This document shows, piece by piece, positions 27,024-35,484 of a DNA stretch of 64,000 nt (position 1 is the first letter of the stretch; every line of letters begins with the position of its first letter). The notes under the pieces are model-generated. The model ran no database searches, had not been told where the DNA came from, and saw only the letters and a program-made list of their open reading frames with translations. Source of the stretch: Mycobacterium sp. ELW1 (GTDB taxonomy: Bacteria; Actinomycetota; Actinomycetes; Mycobacteriales; Mycobacteriaceae); the NCBI RefSeq assembly GCF_008329905.1, contig NZ_CP032155.1, positions 2,046,001 through 2,110,000 of the forward strand, written 5' to 3'. The translations under genes and the position numbers were made by a program.

Positions 27024-27160
27024 GAGATGTAGCGGCGTGATTCCGCCTCAACATCTTTCGGGCGTGATGCCCAATCTTTGGACGCGACGTCCACCGCAAC
27101 GCGAGGCGCGATGCCTTTAGAAGCGTAGCGATGTAAAACAATTATCCCTAAAGGCATTAC
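27024..27160 (+). promoter_or_regulatory. Structured leader of the capsid gene with repeated hairpins
   Basis: This 150-base gap holds a row of small stem-loops. The first is nested: AGATGT/ACATCT (27025-27056) around GCGG/CCGC. Then come GGGC-GTGAT-GCCC (27060-27072), GGAC-GCGAC-GTCC (27080-27092) and AGGC-GCGAT-GCCT (27104-27116). All loops follow G-Y-G-A-Y while stem bases differ and co-vary. ATGCCTTTAG (27111-27120) can also pair with CTAAAGGCAT (27150-27159) just before the capsid ATG, which is an alternative fold. Confidence 0.65.
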
Positions 27161-27164
27161 CTAA

Positions 27165-28019
27165 ATGACAATTGCAACCCCGGCGGCCAATGCTTCCGCC
27201 ATCAATGCCGCGCTATCTGCAGCCGTAGTGGCCCCACTGCAGCAGAAGTCGACTTTCCTGTCTCTACCCGGTGTCAACATCATCGATACCGCTGCCCCTC
27301 TTCGTATCCCGGTAGCGGCCAGCACGTCGCCCGCAGCGGCGTTCACCGCTCCCGGCGCGGCGATCACAGAGCAGGCCGTTGCCCTTACTGAGTTGGTGTT
27401 GCTCCCAACTGAGCGAGTCGGCCTGAAGAGCCTCACGCCAGTAAGCAATGAACTGATCCGCATGTCGGCGCTGTCGCTGGAGTCGGTTTTGACACAGCGG
27501 ATCGTGGAGGACCAGGCCATCGTCCTGGACGCCGCCCTATGGAACGGCACAGGTTCGTCCAACAGCATCAAGGGCGTACTGAAGGTATCGGGGATCACCA
27601 GCTCTACCAATGCTGATCTGCTGACCGACCCTGACGTTTTGATCGATGCGCTCGCCGCCATGGCAGAGCAGCACGTTGCCCCAAGTGTTTTGGCCATGCG
27701 CCCAACGACTTTCGCGGCGTTGCGCAAGATCAAGGTTTCGGACACCGATGCCCGGTACGTCCTTGATCCCTCAGCCGCGTTCGCCGCTGGTGACCAGCAG
27801 TTGTTCGGCCTGCCAGTAACTCTGACAACTGCGGTGCCTGGGAATGCCGTCGCGATCCTGGACACCAGCCGCATCTACATCGGGCGTGACATCGACAGTT
27901 CGGTTGTGGTGCTTGACCAGACCTACGGCGCGAACGACAGCATCGCTATCCGCTGCGTGTCTCGCTATGACGTGATCCTGACCAACCCGGCTGCAGTCAA
28001 TCTGATCAAGACGGCCTAA
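27165..28019 (+). CDS. Major capsid protein, HK97 fold
   Basis: This is a 284-residue shell protein. It has an N-terminal arm, an E-loop-like beta region (LRIPVAASTSPAAAFTAPGAAI), the spine helix with NELIRMSALSLESVLTQRI, a typical AALWNGTG P-domain element, and an A-domain with VLAMRPTTFAALRKIK. These are seen in small actinophage and PICI capsids. The length is at the short end of the HK97 family, which agrees with the separate scaffold. Translation follows the hairpin leader. Confidence 0.88.
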   Translation: MTIATPAANASAINAALSAAVVAPLQQKSTFLSLPGVNIIDTAAPLRIPVAASTSPAAAFTAPGAAITEQAVALTELVLLPTERVGLKSLTPVSNELIRMSALSLESVLTQRIVEDQAIVLDAALWNGTGSSNSIKGVLKVSGITSSTNADLLTDPDVLIDALAAMAEQHVAPSVLAMRPTTFAALRKIKVSDTDARYVLDPSAAFAAGDQQLFGLPVTLTTAVPGNAVAILDTSRIYIGRDIDSSVVVLDQTYGANDSIAIRCVSRYDVILTNPAAVNLIKTA

Positions 28020-28021
28020 CC

Positions 28022-28333
28022 GTGGCGGCACCAACTAGTGCCGATCTCACTGCGCTGCTTGGCCGAACCGTCACCCAGGAGCAGGGTGACGCGGTCATCG
28101 GCGTGGTGAGCGCGATGGCATCAGCGCACACGCGCGGCGTTGGCTTCGCCGATAGCGAACCTAACCCTGAGATCCGCGCTGTGATCCTCGCGGCGTCGGC
28201 GCGCATGATCAGCAACCCTGCCGGTATCCGTGCTGAAACTGTTGGTCCTGAGTCGGTTTCGTACTCGCCGTTCGTCGGCTTTACGGTCGGTGAACTGGTG
28301 GTGTTGGACCGCTACAGGGTGAAGGCTCTGTGA
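28022..28333 (+). CDS. Head-tail connector / adaptor protein
   Basis: This 103-residue protein begins at GTG 28022, 2 bases past the capsid stop. It consists mainly of helices (SADLTALLGRTVTQEQGDAVIGVVSAMA, PEIRAVILAASARMIS) as in gp6-type adaptors that bind below the portal. It ends with a conserved beta/turn VGFTVGELVVLDRYR, the usual end of actinophage adaptors. It overlaps the next start. Confidence 0.8.
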   Translation: MAAPTSADLTALLGRTVTQEQGDAVIGVVSAMASAHTRGVGFADSEPNPEIRAVILAASARMISNPAGIRAETVGPESVSYSPFVGFTVGELVVLDRYRVKAL

Positions 28334-28677
28334 TGGCAACCGGCACGCTGTACCGCCCAGCGGCAAGGGACGCCCACGGCGATCCGGTCGACGCAGAAGG
28401 CAACGTGGTTCATGTCGGCGGTGAGGTCGGCACCATCAGCGGCCTGGTGGTCGGTGGCCCAAAGTGGCAGCCAGCAGGCCAGCGCGGCGACATTGTCGAC
28501 ACCACAGGATTGGTCGGCGTACCACTCAGGGAGCCGGTACAGCCCGAGCACGGGGACACGCTCGTTATGGACGGTGTGAAGTTCAAGATTCAAGGCCCAC
28601 CGCAGTGGGCCAGTCGTGGCTTGGTGACCACGACACCGCGATACCGGTGGTTCACGATCACCGCCGTGGCCAACTAA
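28333..28677 (+). CDS. Head-tail stopper protein
   Basis: This is a 114-residue beta-rich protein of the size and position of head-closure (stopper) proteins. It has strands around GTISGLVVGGPKWQP, a central turn DIVDTTGLVG and the end WASRGLVTTTPRYRWFTI. ATG 28333 overlaps the adaptor stop. It is the last gene of the head operon; what would normally follow (tail completion, tube, tape measure) is absent. Confidence 0.72.
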   Translation: MATGTLYRPAARDAHGDPVDAEGNVVHVGGEVGTISGLVVGGPKWQPAGQRGDIVDTTGLVGVPLREPVQPEHGDTLVMDGVKFKIQGPPQWASRGLVTTTPRYRWFTITAVAN

Positions 28678-28838
28678 GAGCAACCTGTTGGGGAGATCGG
28701 CTTCTTTCCGGCAGGGGCGGGGATTTTCCTCAAAATCCTTCCCCGCCCATGGTTCCGACCGGCTGGTTACCGGTGCGGAGCCAACCAATGACCGGGCCTA
28801 GTTCCCCCGGTTGTGCGCCCGTCTCAGGCTGCACCGCG

Positions 28839-28866
28839 AACCCCCCAGTTTCGGCTGGGGGGTTTC
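28839..28866. terminator. Strong terminator after the head operon
   Basis: AACCCCCCAG and CTGGGGGGTT (28839-28864) form a perfect 10-bp stem with a 6-base loop, followed by a T-rich tract. The complementary side is A-poor, so it mainly stops rightward transcription. A weaker hairpin lies at 28713-28752. Confidence 0.85.
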
Positions 28867-28942
28867 GTCGTTTCAATACTGCCTTTCGTGAATGAGCAGA
28901 TGGGCCTTCCGGATTGGGAAATTGACGGCTAGCGTTCCGCGC

Positions 28943-29050
28943 ATGACACAGCAAGAAACCCAATTCCTGTCCGATGCGCAACGCCTGGCTGCCTCACCTC
29001 TCTGGCAAGCAATCAAGGATCTGGCTGGGCCGCAGCGCGTAACTTCTTGA
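28943..29050 (+). CDS. Possible 35-residue peptide
   Basis: ATG 28943 opens 35 codons (MTQQETQFLSDAQRLAASPL to QRVTS) ending inside the 3' end of the opposing cargo gene. The ribosome binding site is weak. It resembles the N-terminus of a longer protein cut by the junction, so it may be a remnant of a lost rightward gene. Confidence 0.25.
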   Translation: MTQQETQFLSDAQRLAASPLWQAIKDLAGPQRVTS

Positions 29051-30116
29051 TCTGCTCTTCCAGAGCTGCAACAGAATTGGCGGTGAACTCAATCATCAAT
29101 TCGTTCCCGCTGCGAACCCAGGACTCATGCACACTTCGCGCAGCCTCAAGTTGAGCCTCGCACAAGGCTATAGGGTCAAGGTCGTTGAAATCCGTTACAT
29201 CATGACCGGGATGGCTGCTCCAGCCGCACTCGCTGCAATTCTCGAAGTGCCCCCCGTCTGGCCCGATGTCGCGGTCGAAAAAGGTTCGCACCGCGCGTGA
29301 CTCGCAGAGGGGACATTGGTCGATACGGTCGCGCCGTTCTCGTGAAAGGGTCCTCGCCATATCGAGGAGGATCGTTTCGACAGCCTGCGTTGCAATGAGA
29401 GCAACGGTCTTGCTGGCATTCCTATGGTGTGTCAGCCAGTTCACTAGGTCCCAGGCTTTGTCAGTCGTTGCCTTGAGGTACACCCGTACGTCCTTGTTGC
29501 TGCTGCCTGGATAGAAGTGACCCCACAGGATCTCGCCCCACATTTTGACGTTGGAGTCCTGCGGGCGCTCTACGTCTGCCGGTAGATCAGTTCGACGGCG
29601 TGCCGCCGCAATGAGGGAGATCATTGCTTCCCGCAATTGCATTCCGACACCTTGGAAGTCGACTACCTCAACCGCTCGGTCTAGGGCTTCTTCCGCTTGG
29701 CTAAGCCGACGAAATACCTCGTCGAATGGCGTGGTTCCTGTCGCCACCGCTTCATCTTTGCTCCTGATCCGTGCCATAAGCCCGATGTGAAAGGACAGCG
29801 TGTAGTCCAAGCTTGGGAAGTGTTTTTGTGAGTAGAGATTTGTCAGGTTCGTGAAGACCCAATAGCGGTCCTTGTCGGTCGTGACGTCCCACGCCTCATA
29901 TGGCGTGCCCAGCACGTATTCAACCTTTATGCGCTCGGCGTGTTGCACTGTCTCGTCGTCGTGGTGAGCTTCCGCTTCGACGTACTCGGCAATCTGTGTC
30001 TCCGAGTAGTAGTCGCGTTCAGGGCTATATCGACCTAGCTGATCTGCCGGGAGGGGCGGATCAGGCGGAAGCGTGCACTCGTCGTCAAGCTCTTCACTCG
30101 GACTGCCGTCTGTCAT
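29013..30116 (-). CDS. Element cargo protein 2, zinc-ribbon protein of unknown function
   Basis: This 367-residue cytoplasmic protein is read leftward, opposite to the head operon. It has an acidic N-terminus, a long helical middle (HHDDETVQHAERIKVEYVLG, EVFRRLSQAEEALDRAVEVVDF, a THHRNASKTVALIATQAVETI helix), then a zinc ribbon CPLCESR...CSECGW and a C-terminal coiled coil ALEEQIKKLRA. The ATG overlaps the stop of the upstream cargo gene (TGATG). I recognise no named family. Position at the attR end is where satellites and prophages carry anti-phage or fitness genes, so defence is an inference only. Confidence 0.7.
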   Translation of the reverse strand: MTDGSPSEELDDECTLPPDPPLPADQLGRYSPERDYYSETQIAEYVEAEAHHDDETVQHAERIKVEYVLGTPYEAWDVTTDKDRYWVFTNLTNLYSQKHFPSLDYTLSFHIGLMARIRSKDEAVATGTTPFDEVFRRLSQAEEALDRAVEVVDFQGVGMQLREAMISLIAAARRRTDLPADVERPQDSNVKMWGEILWGHFYPGSSNKDVRVYLKATTDKAWDLVNWLTHHRNASKTVALIATQAVETILLDMARTLSRERRDRIDQCPLCESRAVRTFFDRDIGPDGGHFENCSECGWSSHPGHDVTDFNDLDPIALCEAQLEAARSVHESWVRSGNELMIEFTANSVAALEEQIKKLRAAAQPDP

Positions 30117-30559
30117 CAGAGCGCCTCCCGCTCGTGCATCCTGGCGATGTATTCGTTGATCCAATCTGCATCGACCAGCGGCAAGGTTTTGCACTCCGAT
30201 TTCCCGCAGATACACCCATGGTCCGTTGCGTGGTGGTAGCGGCTTAGTTTCTCGAACTGTTTCAGGATGCTGTCGCGCGAGCGGAACGCGGCAAGCATTT
30301 TCTCTCGGTATTCGTCGGCCCGGTCAAGAGCTTCGTTCAGCTCGTCCACGGTCTCACCCCATCGGACGCGAAGCTCTTCCTCGTGTTCTTGGGCCTTTCT
30401 GAGCTTGTCAGCGCGGTGTTCGTTGCACGGACGGCATATCCACCCGCGAATCAGGCCGTTAGGGTCACGCACGGCTGAGGACGTTCGTTGGGGGTTCTCC
30501 AGTTCGCAACAGTCGCACACGACGGGACGGGTCGGGTCGGGTAGCGGGTGGTCGTCCAT
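30116..30559 (-). CDS. Element cargo protein 1, double Cys-knuckle coiled-coil protein
   Basis: This 147-residue protein has an N-terminal HNH-like knuckle VVCDCCELENP...WICRPCNEHRADK, a central charged coiled coil (EHEEELRVRWGETVDELNEALDRADEYREKML), and a second Cys-x-Cys-x4-Cys knuckle HGCICGKSECKTL. ATG 30559 is chosen; upstream in-frame codons lack support. Related Cys-knuckle coiled-coil proteins occur in mycobacteriophage genomes. It is the first gene of the two-gene leftward operon beside tRNA-His. Confidence 0.65.
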   Translation of the reverse strand: MDDHPLPDPTRPVVCDCCELENPQRTSSAVRDPNGLIRGWICRPCNEHRADKLRKAQEHEEELRVRWGETVDELNEALDRADEYREKMLAAFRSRDSILKQFEKLSRYHHATDHGCICGKSECKTLPLVDADWINEYIARMHEREAL

Positions 30560-30646
30560 AGGGTCTGCCTCGTTGATGCTTACGCCGGTTACCCACAACC
30601 GTGGCACGCGATGGGGACGACGCCGAGGCGACTCGCCTTACCTCAA

Positions 30647-30668
30647 GCGTTGCAATAAGGGTGCAAGC
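30647..30668 (+). repeat. Candidate integrase arm site, right copy
   Basis: This repeat matches the left copy at 20317-20338 at 19 of 22 positions and has the same orientation. It lies 50 bases inside attR. Repeats inside both ends of an element and near its cores are expected for arm-type sites. Confidence 0.6.
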
Positions 30669-30680
30669 TGTTTCGCCGAG

Positions 30681-30712
30681 AAAAAAGTCAGGCCCCGAAA
30701 ACGGGGCCTGAC
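30681..30712 (-). terminator. Element-supplied terminator for tRNA-His
   Basis: On the minus strand an 11-bp perfect stem (30687-30697 with 30702-30712, loop of 4) is followed by six T residues. It lies inside the element directly past the restored tRNA end, replacing the host terminator left at 20123-20155. Confidence 0.88.
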
Positions 30713-30717
30713 CTGCA

Positions 30718-30764
30718 GGGTGGCTGACGGGACTCGAACCCGCGACAGCCAGGATCACAACCTG
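30718..30764. repeat. attR: 47-bp att core within tRNA-His
   Basis: Identical to 20162-20208. It covers the 3' half of tRNA-His, so the element restored the gene on insertion. Confidence 0.92.
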
Positions 30765-30792
30765 GTGCTCTACCAACTGAACTACAGCCACC
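30719..30792 (-). tRNA. tRNA-His (anticodon GTG)
   Basis: The acceptor GTGGCTG pairs with CAGCCAC, with the extra 5' G of tRNA-His opposite C73. The anticodon loop TTGTGAT lies between CCAGG and CCTGG. T arm CGGGTTCGAGTCCCG. CCA is not encoded. The 3' half comes from the integrated element. Confidence 0.97.
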
Positions 30793-30834
30793 ATCGCTGC
30801 GGACCGTCCGAAGGCGGCAGCAGCGTCGTCGATA

Positions 30835-31470
30835 CTAGCGGTTGTCAGCCTCTCCAGCCGAATCCGTTTCGCCCGGGGCGTCGACCTCTGCCGCGGCCGC
30901 GGCAATTTCGCTGGTAGAAGGCCCTGGTTGGGGGACGAACGCGGTGCGTCGGTAGTACTTCAGCTCGCGGATCGACTCCTGGATGTCGGCCAGTGCGCGG
31001 TGGGCGAGGCCCTTTTCCGGCTGTCCGTAGTAGATCCGCGGATACCAACGCCGGCACAGCTCCTTGATCGAGCTGACGTCGATCATCCGGTAGTGCAGGT
31101 AGTTGTCCAGCGTCGGCATGTCGCGCGCGATGAACCCGCGGTCGGTGGCGATCGAATTGCCGGCCAGTGGCGCAGTCTTGGCCTGCTTCACGTGGGAGCG
31201 GATGTACTCCATGACGAGTTCCTCGGCGGCCGGCACGTCGATGACCGACGCGCGGACCTCCTCGGTGAGTCCGGACCGCTTGTGCATCTGGGCGACTACC
31301 TCGACCATTCCGTCCAGGGACTCGTCATCGGTGTGGATGACCACGTCGATGCCTTCGCCGATGACGTTGAGCTCGGCGTCGGTCACCAGGGCGGCGATCT
31401 CGATGAGCTTGTCGGTCCGCAGATCGAGGCCGGTCATCTCGCAGTCGATCCACACCAATTCTTCACGCAC
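30835..31470 (-). CDS. orn: Oligoribonuclease
   Basis: This is the essential 3'-5' exonuclease that clears 2-5 nt RNAs, including pGpG from c-di-GMP breakdown. The 211-residue protein has the DEDDh motifs: [11 protein letters not shown] (D, E), the middle [16 protein letters not shown] (D), and [14 protein letters not shown] (H, D). An Ala/Glu-rich C-terminal tail of about 25 residues extends beyond E. coli Orn, as in mycobacteria. GTG 31470 is the start. It is the ortholog of Rv2511 and is divergent from the HerA-like gene. Confidence 0.95.
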   Translation of the reverse strand: MREELVWIDCEMTGLDLRTDKLIEIAALVTDAELNVIGEGIDVVIHTDDESLDGMVEVVAQMHKRSGLTEEVRASVIDVPAAEELVMEYIRSHVKQAKTAPLAGNSIATDRGFIARDMPTLDNYLHYRMIDVSSIKELCRRWYPRIYYGQPEKGLAHRALADIQESIRELKYYRRTAFVPQPGPSTSEIAAAAAEVDAPGETDSAGEADNR

Positions 31471-31544
31471 AGCGCTCCACCCTAAGCCCCCGGTGGGAAG
31501 TAGTGTCGTAGCGGCCATCACCCGAGCGACCACGGAGGCGGCCG

Positions 31545-33116
31545 ATGAGCAGCGAATCGACGATGACCCCTGCCCAGCAGATCGCCGCGGGGTACGCGAC
31601 TGCCGGGGCGACACTCGATCTCGGTTCGGTCGTCATCGATGGTGCAGTCGATCCGGCGGCGCAGGTTCGCATCCCGCTGGCCATGATGAACCGCCACGGT
31701 CTGGTGGCCGGAGCCACCGGCACCGGCAAGACCAAGACCCTGCAGGTGATCGCCGAGCAGCTGTCTGCGGCCGGGGTGCCGGTGATGATGGCCGACGTCA
31801 AAGGTGACCTGTCCGGGTTGTCGCGCCCGGGGGAGTCCAGTGACCGGACCCTGCAGCGCGCCAAGGACACTGGCGACGACGGCTGGGTGGGCGCGCCGTT
31901 CCCCGTCGAGTTCCTTTCGCTGGGCACCGGCGGAATCGGCGTCCCGGTCCGCGCCACGATCTCGGCATTCGGACCCATCCTGCTATCGAAAGTGTTGGGG
32001 CTCAATGCCACTCAGGAATCCACGCTCGGGCTGATCTTCCACTGGGCCGACCAGCAGGGGCTGCCGCTGCTGGATCTGAAGGATCTGCGGTCGGTGATCA
32101 CCTATCTGACCAGCGACCAGGGCAAGGAGACGCTGAAGACCATCGGTGGGGTGTCCGCCCAGACTGCGGGCGTCATTCTGCGTGCACTGGTCAACCTCGA
32201 AGCCGAGGGCGGCGACACCTTCTTCGGGGAACCCGAAATCGACCCGGCCGATCTTCTTCGCGTCGACTCGCAGGGCCGCGGCGTGATCACCCTGCTCGAG
32301 CTCGGCGACCAGGCGGCCCGGCCGGTGATGTTCTCCACGTTCCTGATGTGGGTGCTCGCCGACCTGTTCACCTACCTGCCCGAGGTCGGCGACGTCGACA
32401 AGCCCAAGCTGGTGTTCTTCTTCGACGAGGCACACCTGTTGTTCACCGATGCGTCCAAAGCGTTCCTGCAGCAGGTCGAGCAGACGGTCAAACTGATCCG
32501 CTCCAAGGGCGTCGGCGTGTTCTTCTGCACTCAGCTGCCCACCGATGTGCCCAATAACGTGCTGTCGCAACTGGGTGCCCGCATCCAGCACGCGCTGCGG
32601 GCGTTCACACCGGATGACCAGAAGGCGCTGTCGAAGACGGTGCGCACCTATCCCAAGACCCAGTTCTACGATCTGGAAACGGATTTGACGTCATTGGGCA
32701 TCGGCGAGGCCATCGTCACAGTGCTTTCCGAGCGTGGCGCTCCGACTCCGGTGGCGTGGACCCGGCTACGCCCGCCGCAGTCGCTGATGGACACCATCGG
32801 CCCCGATGCGATCAAGGCTGCGGCGCAATCGAGTTCGCTGTTCGCCAAGTACGGCCAGACCGTCGACCGCCAATCCGCCTACGAGATGCTGGCGACGAAA
32901 CTCGCGCCGCCGCCTCAGGAGCCCGTCGACCTGCCGCCGCTGCTGCCCACCGGAATCGACCTGCCGCCGATGCCCAAGCCGCAGAAGGCCGAGCCCGGCG
33001 TGCTCGATCAGGTGATGAACAGCCCGGCGTTCAAGAGCGCGATGCGCTCGGCGGGCACGGTGATCGGCCGCGAGATCACCCGCAGCATTTTCGGGACGGG
33101 CCGCCGGAGGCGGTAG
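31545..33116 (+). CDS. HerA-like ATPase, DUF853 family
   Basis: This 523-residue protein corresponds to Rv2510c. It has Walker [13 protein letters not shown], followed by [12 protein letters not shown], Walker [14 protein letters not shown], and a sensor-like [11 protein letters not shown], all placing it with HerA/FtsK-type hexameric ATPases. A Pro-rich stretch ([18 protein letters not shown]) precedes a C-terminal domain ending FGTGRRRR. The family's role is unknown; DNA translocation is inferred from the fold. Confidence 0.9.
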   Translation: MSSESTMTPAQQIAAGYATAGATLDLGSVVIDGAVDPAAQVRIPLAMMNRHGLVAGATGTGKTKTLQVIAEQLSAAGVPVMMADVKGDLSGLSRPGESSDRTLQRAKDTGDDGWVGAPFPVEFLSLGTGGIGVPVRATISAFGPILLSKVLGLNATQESTLGLIFHWADQQGLPLLDLKDLRSVITYLTSDQGKETLKTIGGVSAQTAGVILRALVNLEAEGGDTFFGEPEIDPADLLRVDSQGRGVITLLELGDQAARPVMFSTFLMWVLADLFTYLPEVGDVDKPKLVFFFDEAHLLFTDASKAFLQQVEQTVKLIRSKGVGVFFCTQLPTDVPNNVLSQLGARIQHALRAFTPDDQKALSKTVRTYPKTQFYDLETDLTSLGIGEAIVTVLSERGAPTPVAWTRLRPPQSLMDTIGPDAIKAAAQSSSLFAKYGQTVDRQSAYEMLATKLAPPPQEPVDLPPLLPTGIDLPPMPKPQKAEPGVLDQVMNSPAFKSAMRSAGTVIGREITRSIFGTGRRRR

Positions 33117-33321
33117 GCGCCGACATCGGGCACGGCTTCATCGAGATCGACGCCAGCGTGAGGGTCACTCGATCTTGTCCACGCTCACGTCGATCTCGAT
33201 GACGAGTTGCCGTGGGGGATGGCCGTCGCCGCCACGGTGAGAAGCCGAGATCGACGAAATGCGGGTATCTACTCGCACTTCTGCTGCCAAACGTCGGTTT
33301 GGGCGAGAGAGCGCGAGAAGG

Positions 33322-34128
33322 CTAGTCGCCGCCCAGCTTCTTGTAGACCGCGCCGACGATCGGCGTGACGATCGAGCGCGGGGCGTAGCCCGACGCCACT
33401 GACATCGCCTTGGACGTCAGCCCGGGCACGACCCGCATCTTGTTGTGCTCCAAGCCATCCAACGAGATCCGGGCCGTGTATTCGGTGTTGATCCACAGGA
33501 AGTCGGGGATCAATCGCTCCACCAGTGACTGCTCGGACTCGTCGGGCAGCTCGGTGCGCACCGGCCCCGGGGCCAGCACCGTCACGTGCACGCCGACGCC
33601 CTTGAGCTCGCCGCGCAGCGACTCACTGAACGTGTTCGCGAACGCCTTGGTCGCGGCGTAGGTGGCGTTGTTCGGGATCGGCGAATTACCGGCCGCCGAG
33701 CCCGAGATCAGGATGCCGCCGGCCTTGCGGGCGACCATCCGCGGCAGCACCGCCAGCACCAGATCATGCACACCGAGCACATTGAGCTGGACCTGTGCCC
33801 GCTCGGCCGCCGGATCCAGCTTCGCAACGGGCCCGAAAGTAGCGGTGCCCGCATTGGCGCACAGGATCGAGATCTCGCGGCCGGCCAACTCGTCGGCGAA
33901 CGCGGTCCGCGCGTCGGGATCCGCGAGATCCACCGCGCGCACCTCGACATTGACGCGGTAGCGCTCGGTGAGTCGCGCCGCCAGCTCGGCCAGCACCTCA
34001 CCGCGGCGCGCGGTGATGATCAGGTGGTGGCCGCGGGCGGCGAGTTCGGTGGCCAGCGCCTCACCGATGCCTTGGGAGGCACCGGTGACGACGGCTCTGC
34101 TGTCCGGGGAGGGTGCGGGTACTGGCAT
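33322..34128 (-). CDS. cmrA: Short-chain dehydrogenase, mycolate reductase CmrA type
   Basis: This is a 268-residue classical SDR. NAD(P) motif TGASQGIG, NANAG-like CANAGTA, catalytic Ser in ISGSAAG and YAATK for Tyr-Lys are all present. By position and sequence it matches Rv2509, which reduces the 3-oxo intermediate to mature mycolate at the end of mycolic acid synthesis. The C-terminal stretch TEYTARISLDGLEHNKMRVVPGL is typical of this group. It is divergent from the MFS gene at 34165. Confidence 0.9.
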   Translation of the reverse strand: MPVPAPSPDSRAVVTGASQGIGEALATELAARGHHLIITARRGEVLAELAARLTERYRVNVEVRAVDLADPDARTAFADELAGREISILCANAGTATFGPVAKLDPAAERAQVQLNVLGVHDLVLAVLPRMVARKAGGILISGSAAGNSPIPNNATYAATKAFANTFSESLRGELKGVGVHVTVLAPGPVRTELPDESEQSLVERLIPDFLWINTEYTARISLDGLEHNKMRVVPGLTSKAMSVASGYAPRSIVTPIVGAVYKKLGGD

Positions 34129-34164
34129 GCGGCAATCGTAGGGGGCTTGGATACGCTGGCCCGC

Positions 34165-35484
34165 ATGCCCAGGCCCCTGTCGGTTGCCCAGACCGCCGGG
34201 CGGTCAAGAGTTGTGGCGTGGGCCCTATGGGACTGCGGTTCCACAGGCATGAACGCCATCGTCGCGACGTTCGTTTTCGCCGTGTACCTGACCAGCACGG
34301 TCGGCCAGGGTCTACCGGGCGACACCTCGCCGGCGAGCTGGCTGGGCCGGGCGCTGGCACTTGCCGGCCTCACCGTCGCGGTTCTCGCGCCGCTCACCGG
34401 TGTCCTGGTTCAGGCGCCGCAGCGGCGTCGCGCCGCCCTGATGCTGCTGACCGGGTTGGCGGTGCTGTCGACCACGGCGATGAGCCTCATCCGCGCGGAG
34501 CCGGCTTACTTCGCGATGGGTCTGGTGCTGCTGGCGTTCACCGCGGCGTGCGGCGATCTGGCGAGCGTGCCCTACAACGCGATGCTGCGGCAGCTCACCA
34601 CCCCGCAGACGTCCGGGCGCATCTCCGGAATAGGAGCGGCCGCCGGATACTTCGGCAGCGTTCTGCTGCTGATCATCATCTACGTGGCGTTCATCGCAGG
34701 TAGCGGCCCGGACCGAGGCTTGCTCGGAGTCCCGGTCGCCGACGGCCAGAACGTGCGCGCCGCGATGCTGATGGCCGCCGCCTGGTTCGTCGTCCTCGCG
34801 CTGCCGCTGCTGATCACCGCTCACACCCTCGCCCCGGCCGTGGACCTCGAGCCGGTGCCGCCTGGTCAGGCCGGTGGCTACCGCGGGCTGTGGAACGATC
34901 TGCGCTCGGAGTGGCGCCGCGATCGCAACCTGGTCTACTACCTGGTCGTCAGCGCGGTCTTCCGTGACGGCATCGCCGGCGTCTTCGCCTTCGGCGCGGT
35001 CCTCGGTGTCAGCGTGTACGGCATCTCGCCGTCCAACGTGCTGATCTTCGGGGTGATCGCCAGCACCATGGCCGCCCTCGGCGCGGTGATCGCCGGGCCG
35101 GTCGACGACCGGATCGGTGGCAAACCGGTGATCGTCGCCTCGCTGACGTTGATGATCGTCGTCGGCCTCACGCTGTTGTCACTGTCCGGGCCCGTCGTGT
35201 TCTGGATCTGCGGCCTGCTGTTGGCGCTGTGCGTCGGACCGGTCACCACGTCCGCGCGCACAGTGCTGCTGCGGATGGTCAGCGACGGCAAGGAAGCCGT
35301 GGCGTTCGGGCTCTACACCACCACTGGACGGGCGGCGTCGTTCCTGGCGCCGTGGCTGTTCTTCGTCTTCGTCGATGCCTTCCACGCCGACCGCGCCGGG
35401 CTCGGCGGGCTGTGCGTGGTGCTGGCGGTCGGCCTGCTGGGCATGCTGCTGGTGAAGGTGCCCAACAACCACCGGGCGGGTTAG
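34165..35484 (+). CDS. MFS transporter, vacuole-effluxer Atg22-like
   Basis: This 439-residue membrane protein has about 12 helices and is the ortholog of Rv2508c. The opening RSRVVAWALWDCGSTGMNAIV is the Atg22-like signature, with the family's YNAMLRQLTTPQTSGRISGIG block and the DDRIGGKPVIV loop in the second half. Yeast relatives export amino acids from the vacuole; the bacterial substrate is unknown. ATG 34165 is chosen. It overlaps the convergent 35481 gene by 4 bases. Confidence 0.88.
   Translation: MPRPLSVAQTAGRSRVVAWALWDCGSTGMNAIVATFVFAVYLTSTVGQGLPGDTSPASWLGRALALAGLTVAVLAPLTGVLVQAPQRRRAALMLLTGLAVLSTTAMSLIRAEPAYFAMGLVLLAFTAACGDLASVPYNAMLRQLTTPQTSGRISGIGAAAGYFGSVLLLIIIYVAFIAGSGPDRGLLGVPVADGQNVRAAMLMAAAWFVVLALPLLITAHTLAPAVDLEPVPPGQAGGYRGLWNDLRSEWRRDRNLVYYLVVSAVFRDGIAGVFAFGAVLGVSVYGISPSNVLIFGVIASTMAALGAVIAGPVDDRIGGKPVIVASLTLMIVVGLTLLSLSGPVVFWICGLLLALCVGPVTTSARTVLLRMVSDGKEAVAFGLYTTTGRAASFLAPWLFFVFVDAFHADRAGLGGLCVVLAVGLLGMLLVKVPNNHRAG

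Larger units (their letters stand above)
20162..30764. mobile_element. Tail-less capsid-encoding mini-prophage / phage satellite in tRNA-His
   Basis: The element of about 10.6 kb is bounded by 47-bp direct repeats and carries int next to attL. Gene order: integrase, two small leftward genes including an excisionase-like protein, rightward small early genes, HNH nuclease, large terminase, portal, scaffold, major capsid, two connectors, terminator, then two leftward cargo genes next to attR. There is no small terminase, tail, tape measure, lysin, holin, replication or obvious CI-type repressor gene. M. tuberculosis phiRv1 and phiRv2 have a similar size and lack tail genes, and capsid-forming PICIs borrow helper tails. 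Frames look intact throughout, so it may be functional with a helper rather than decayed. Confidence 0.88.
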
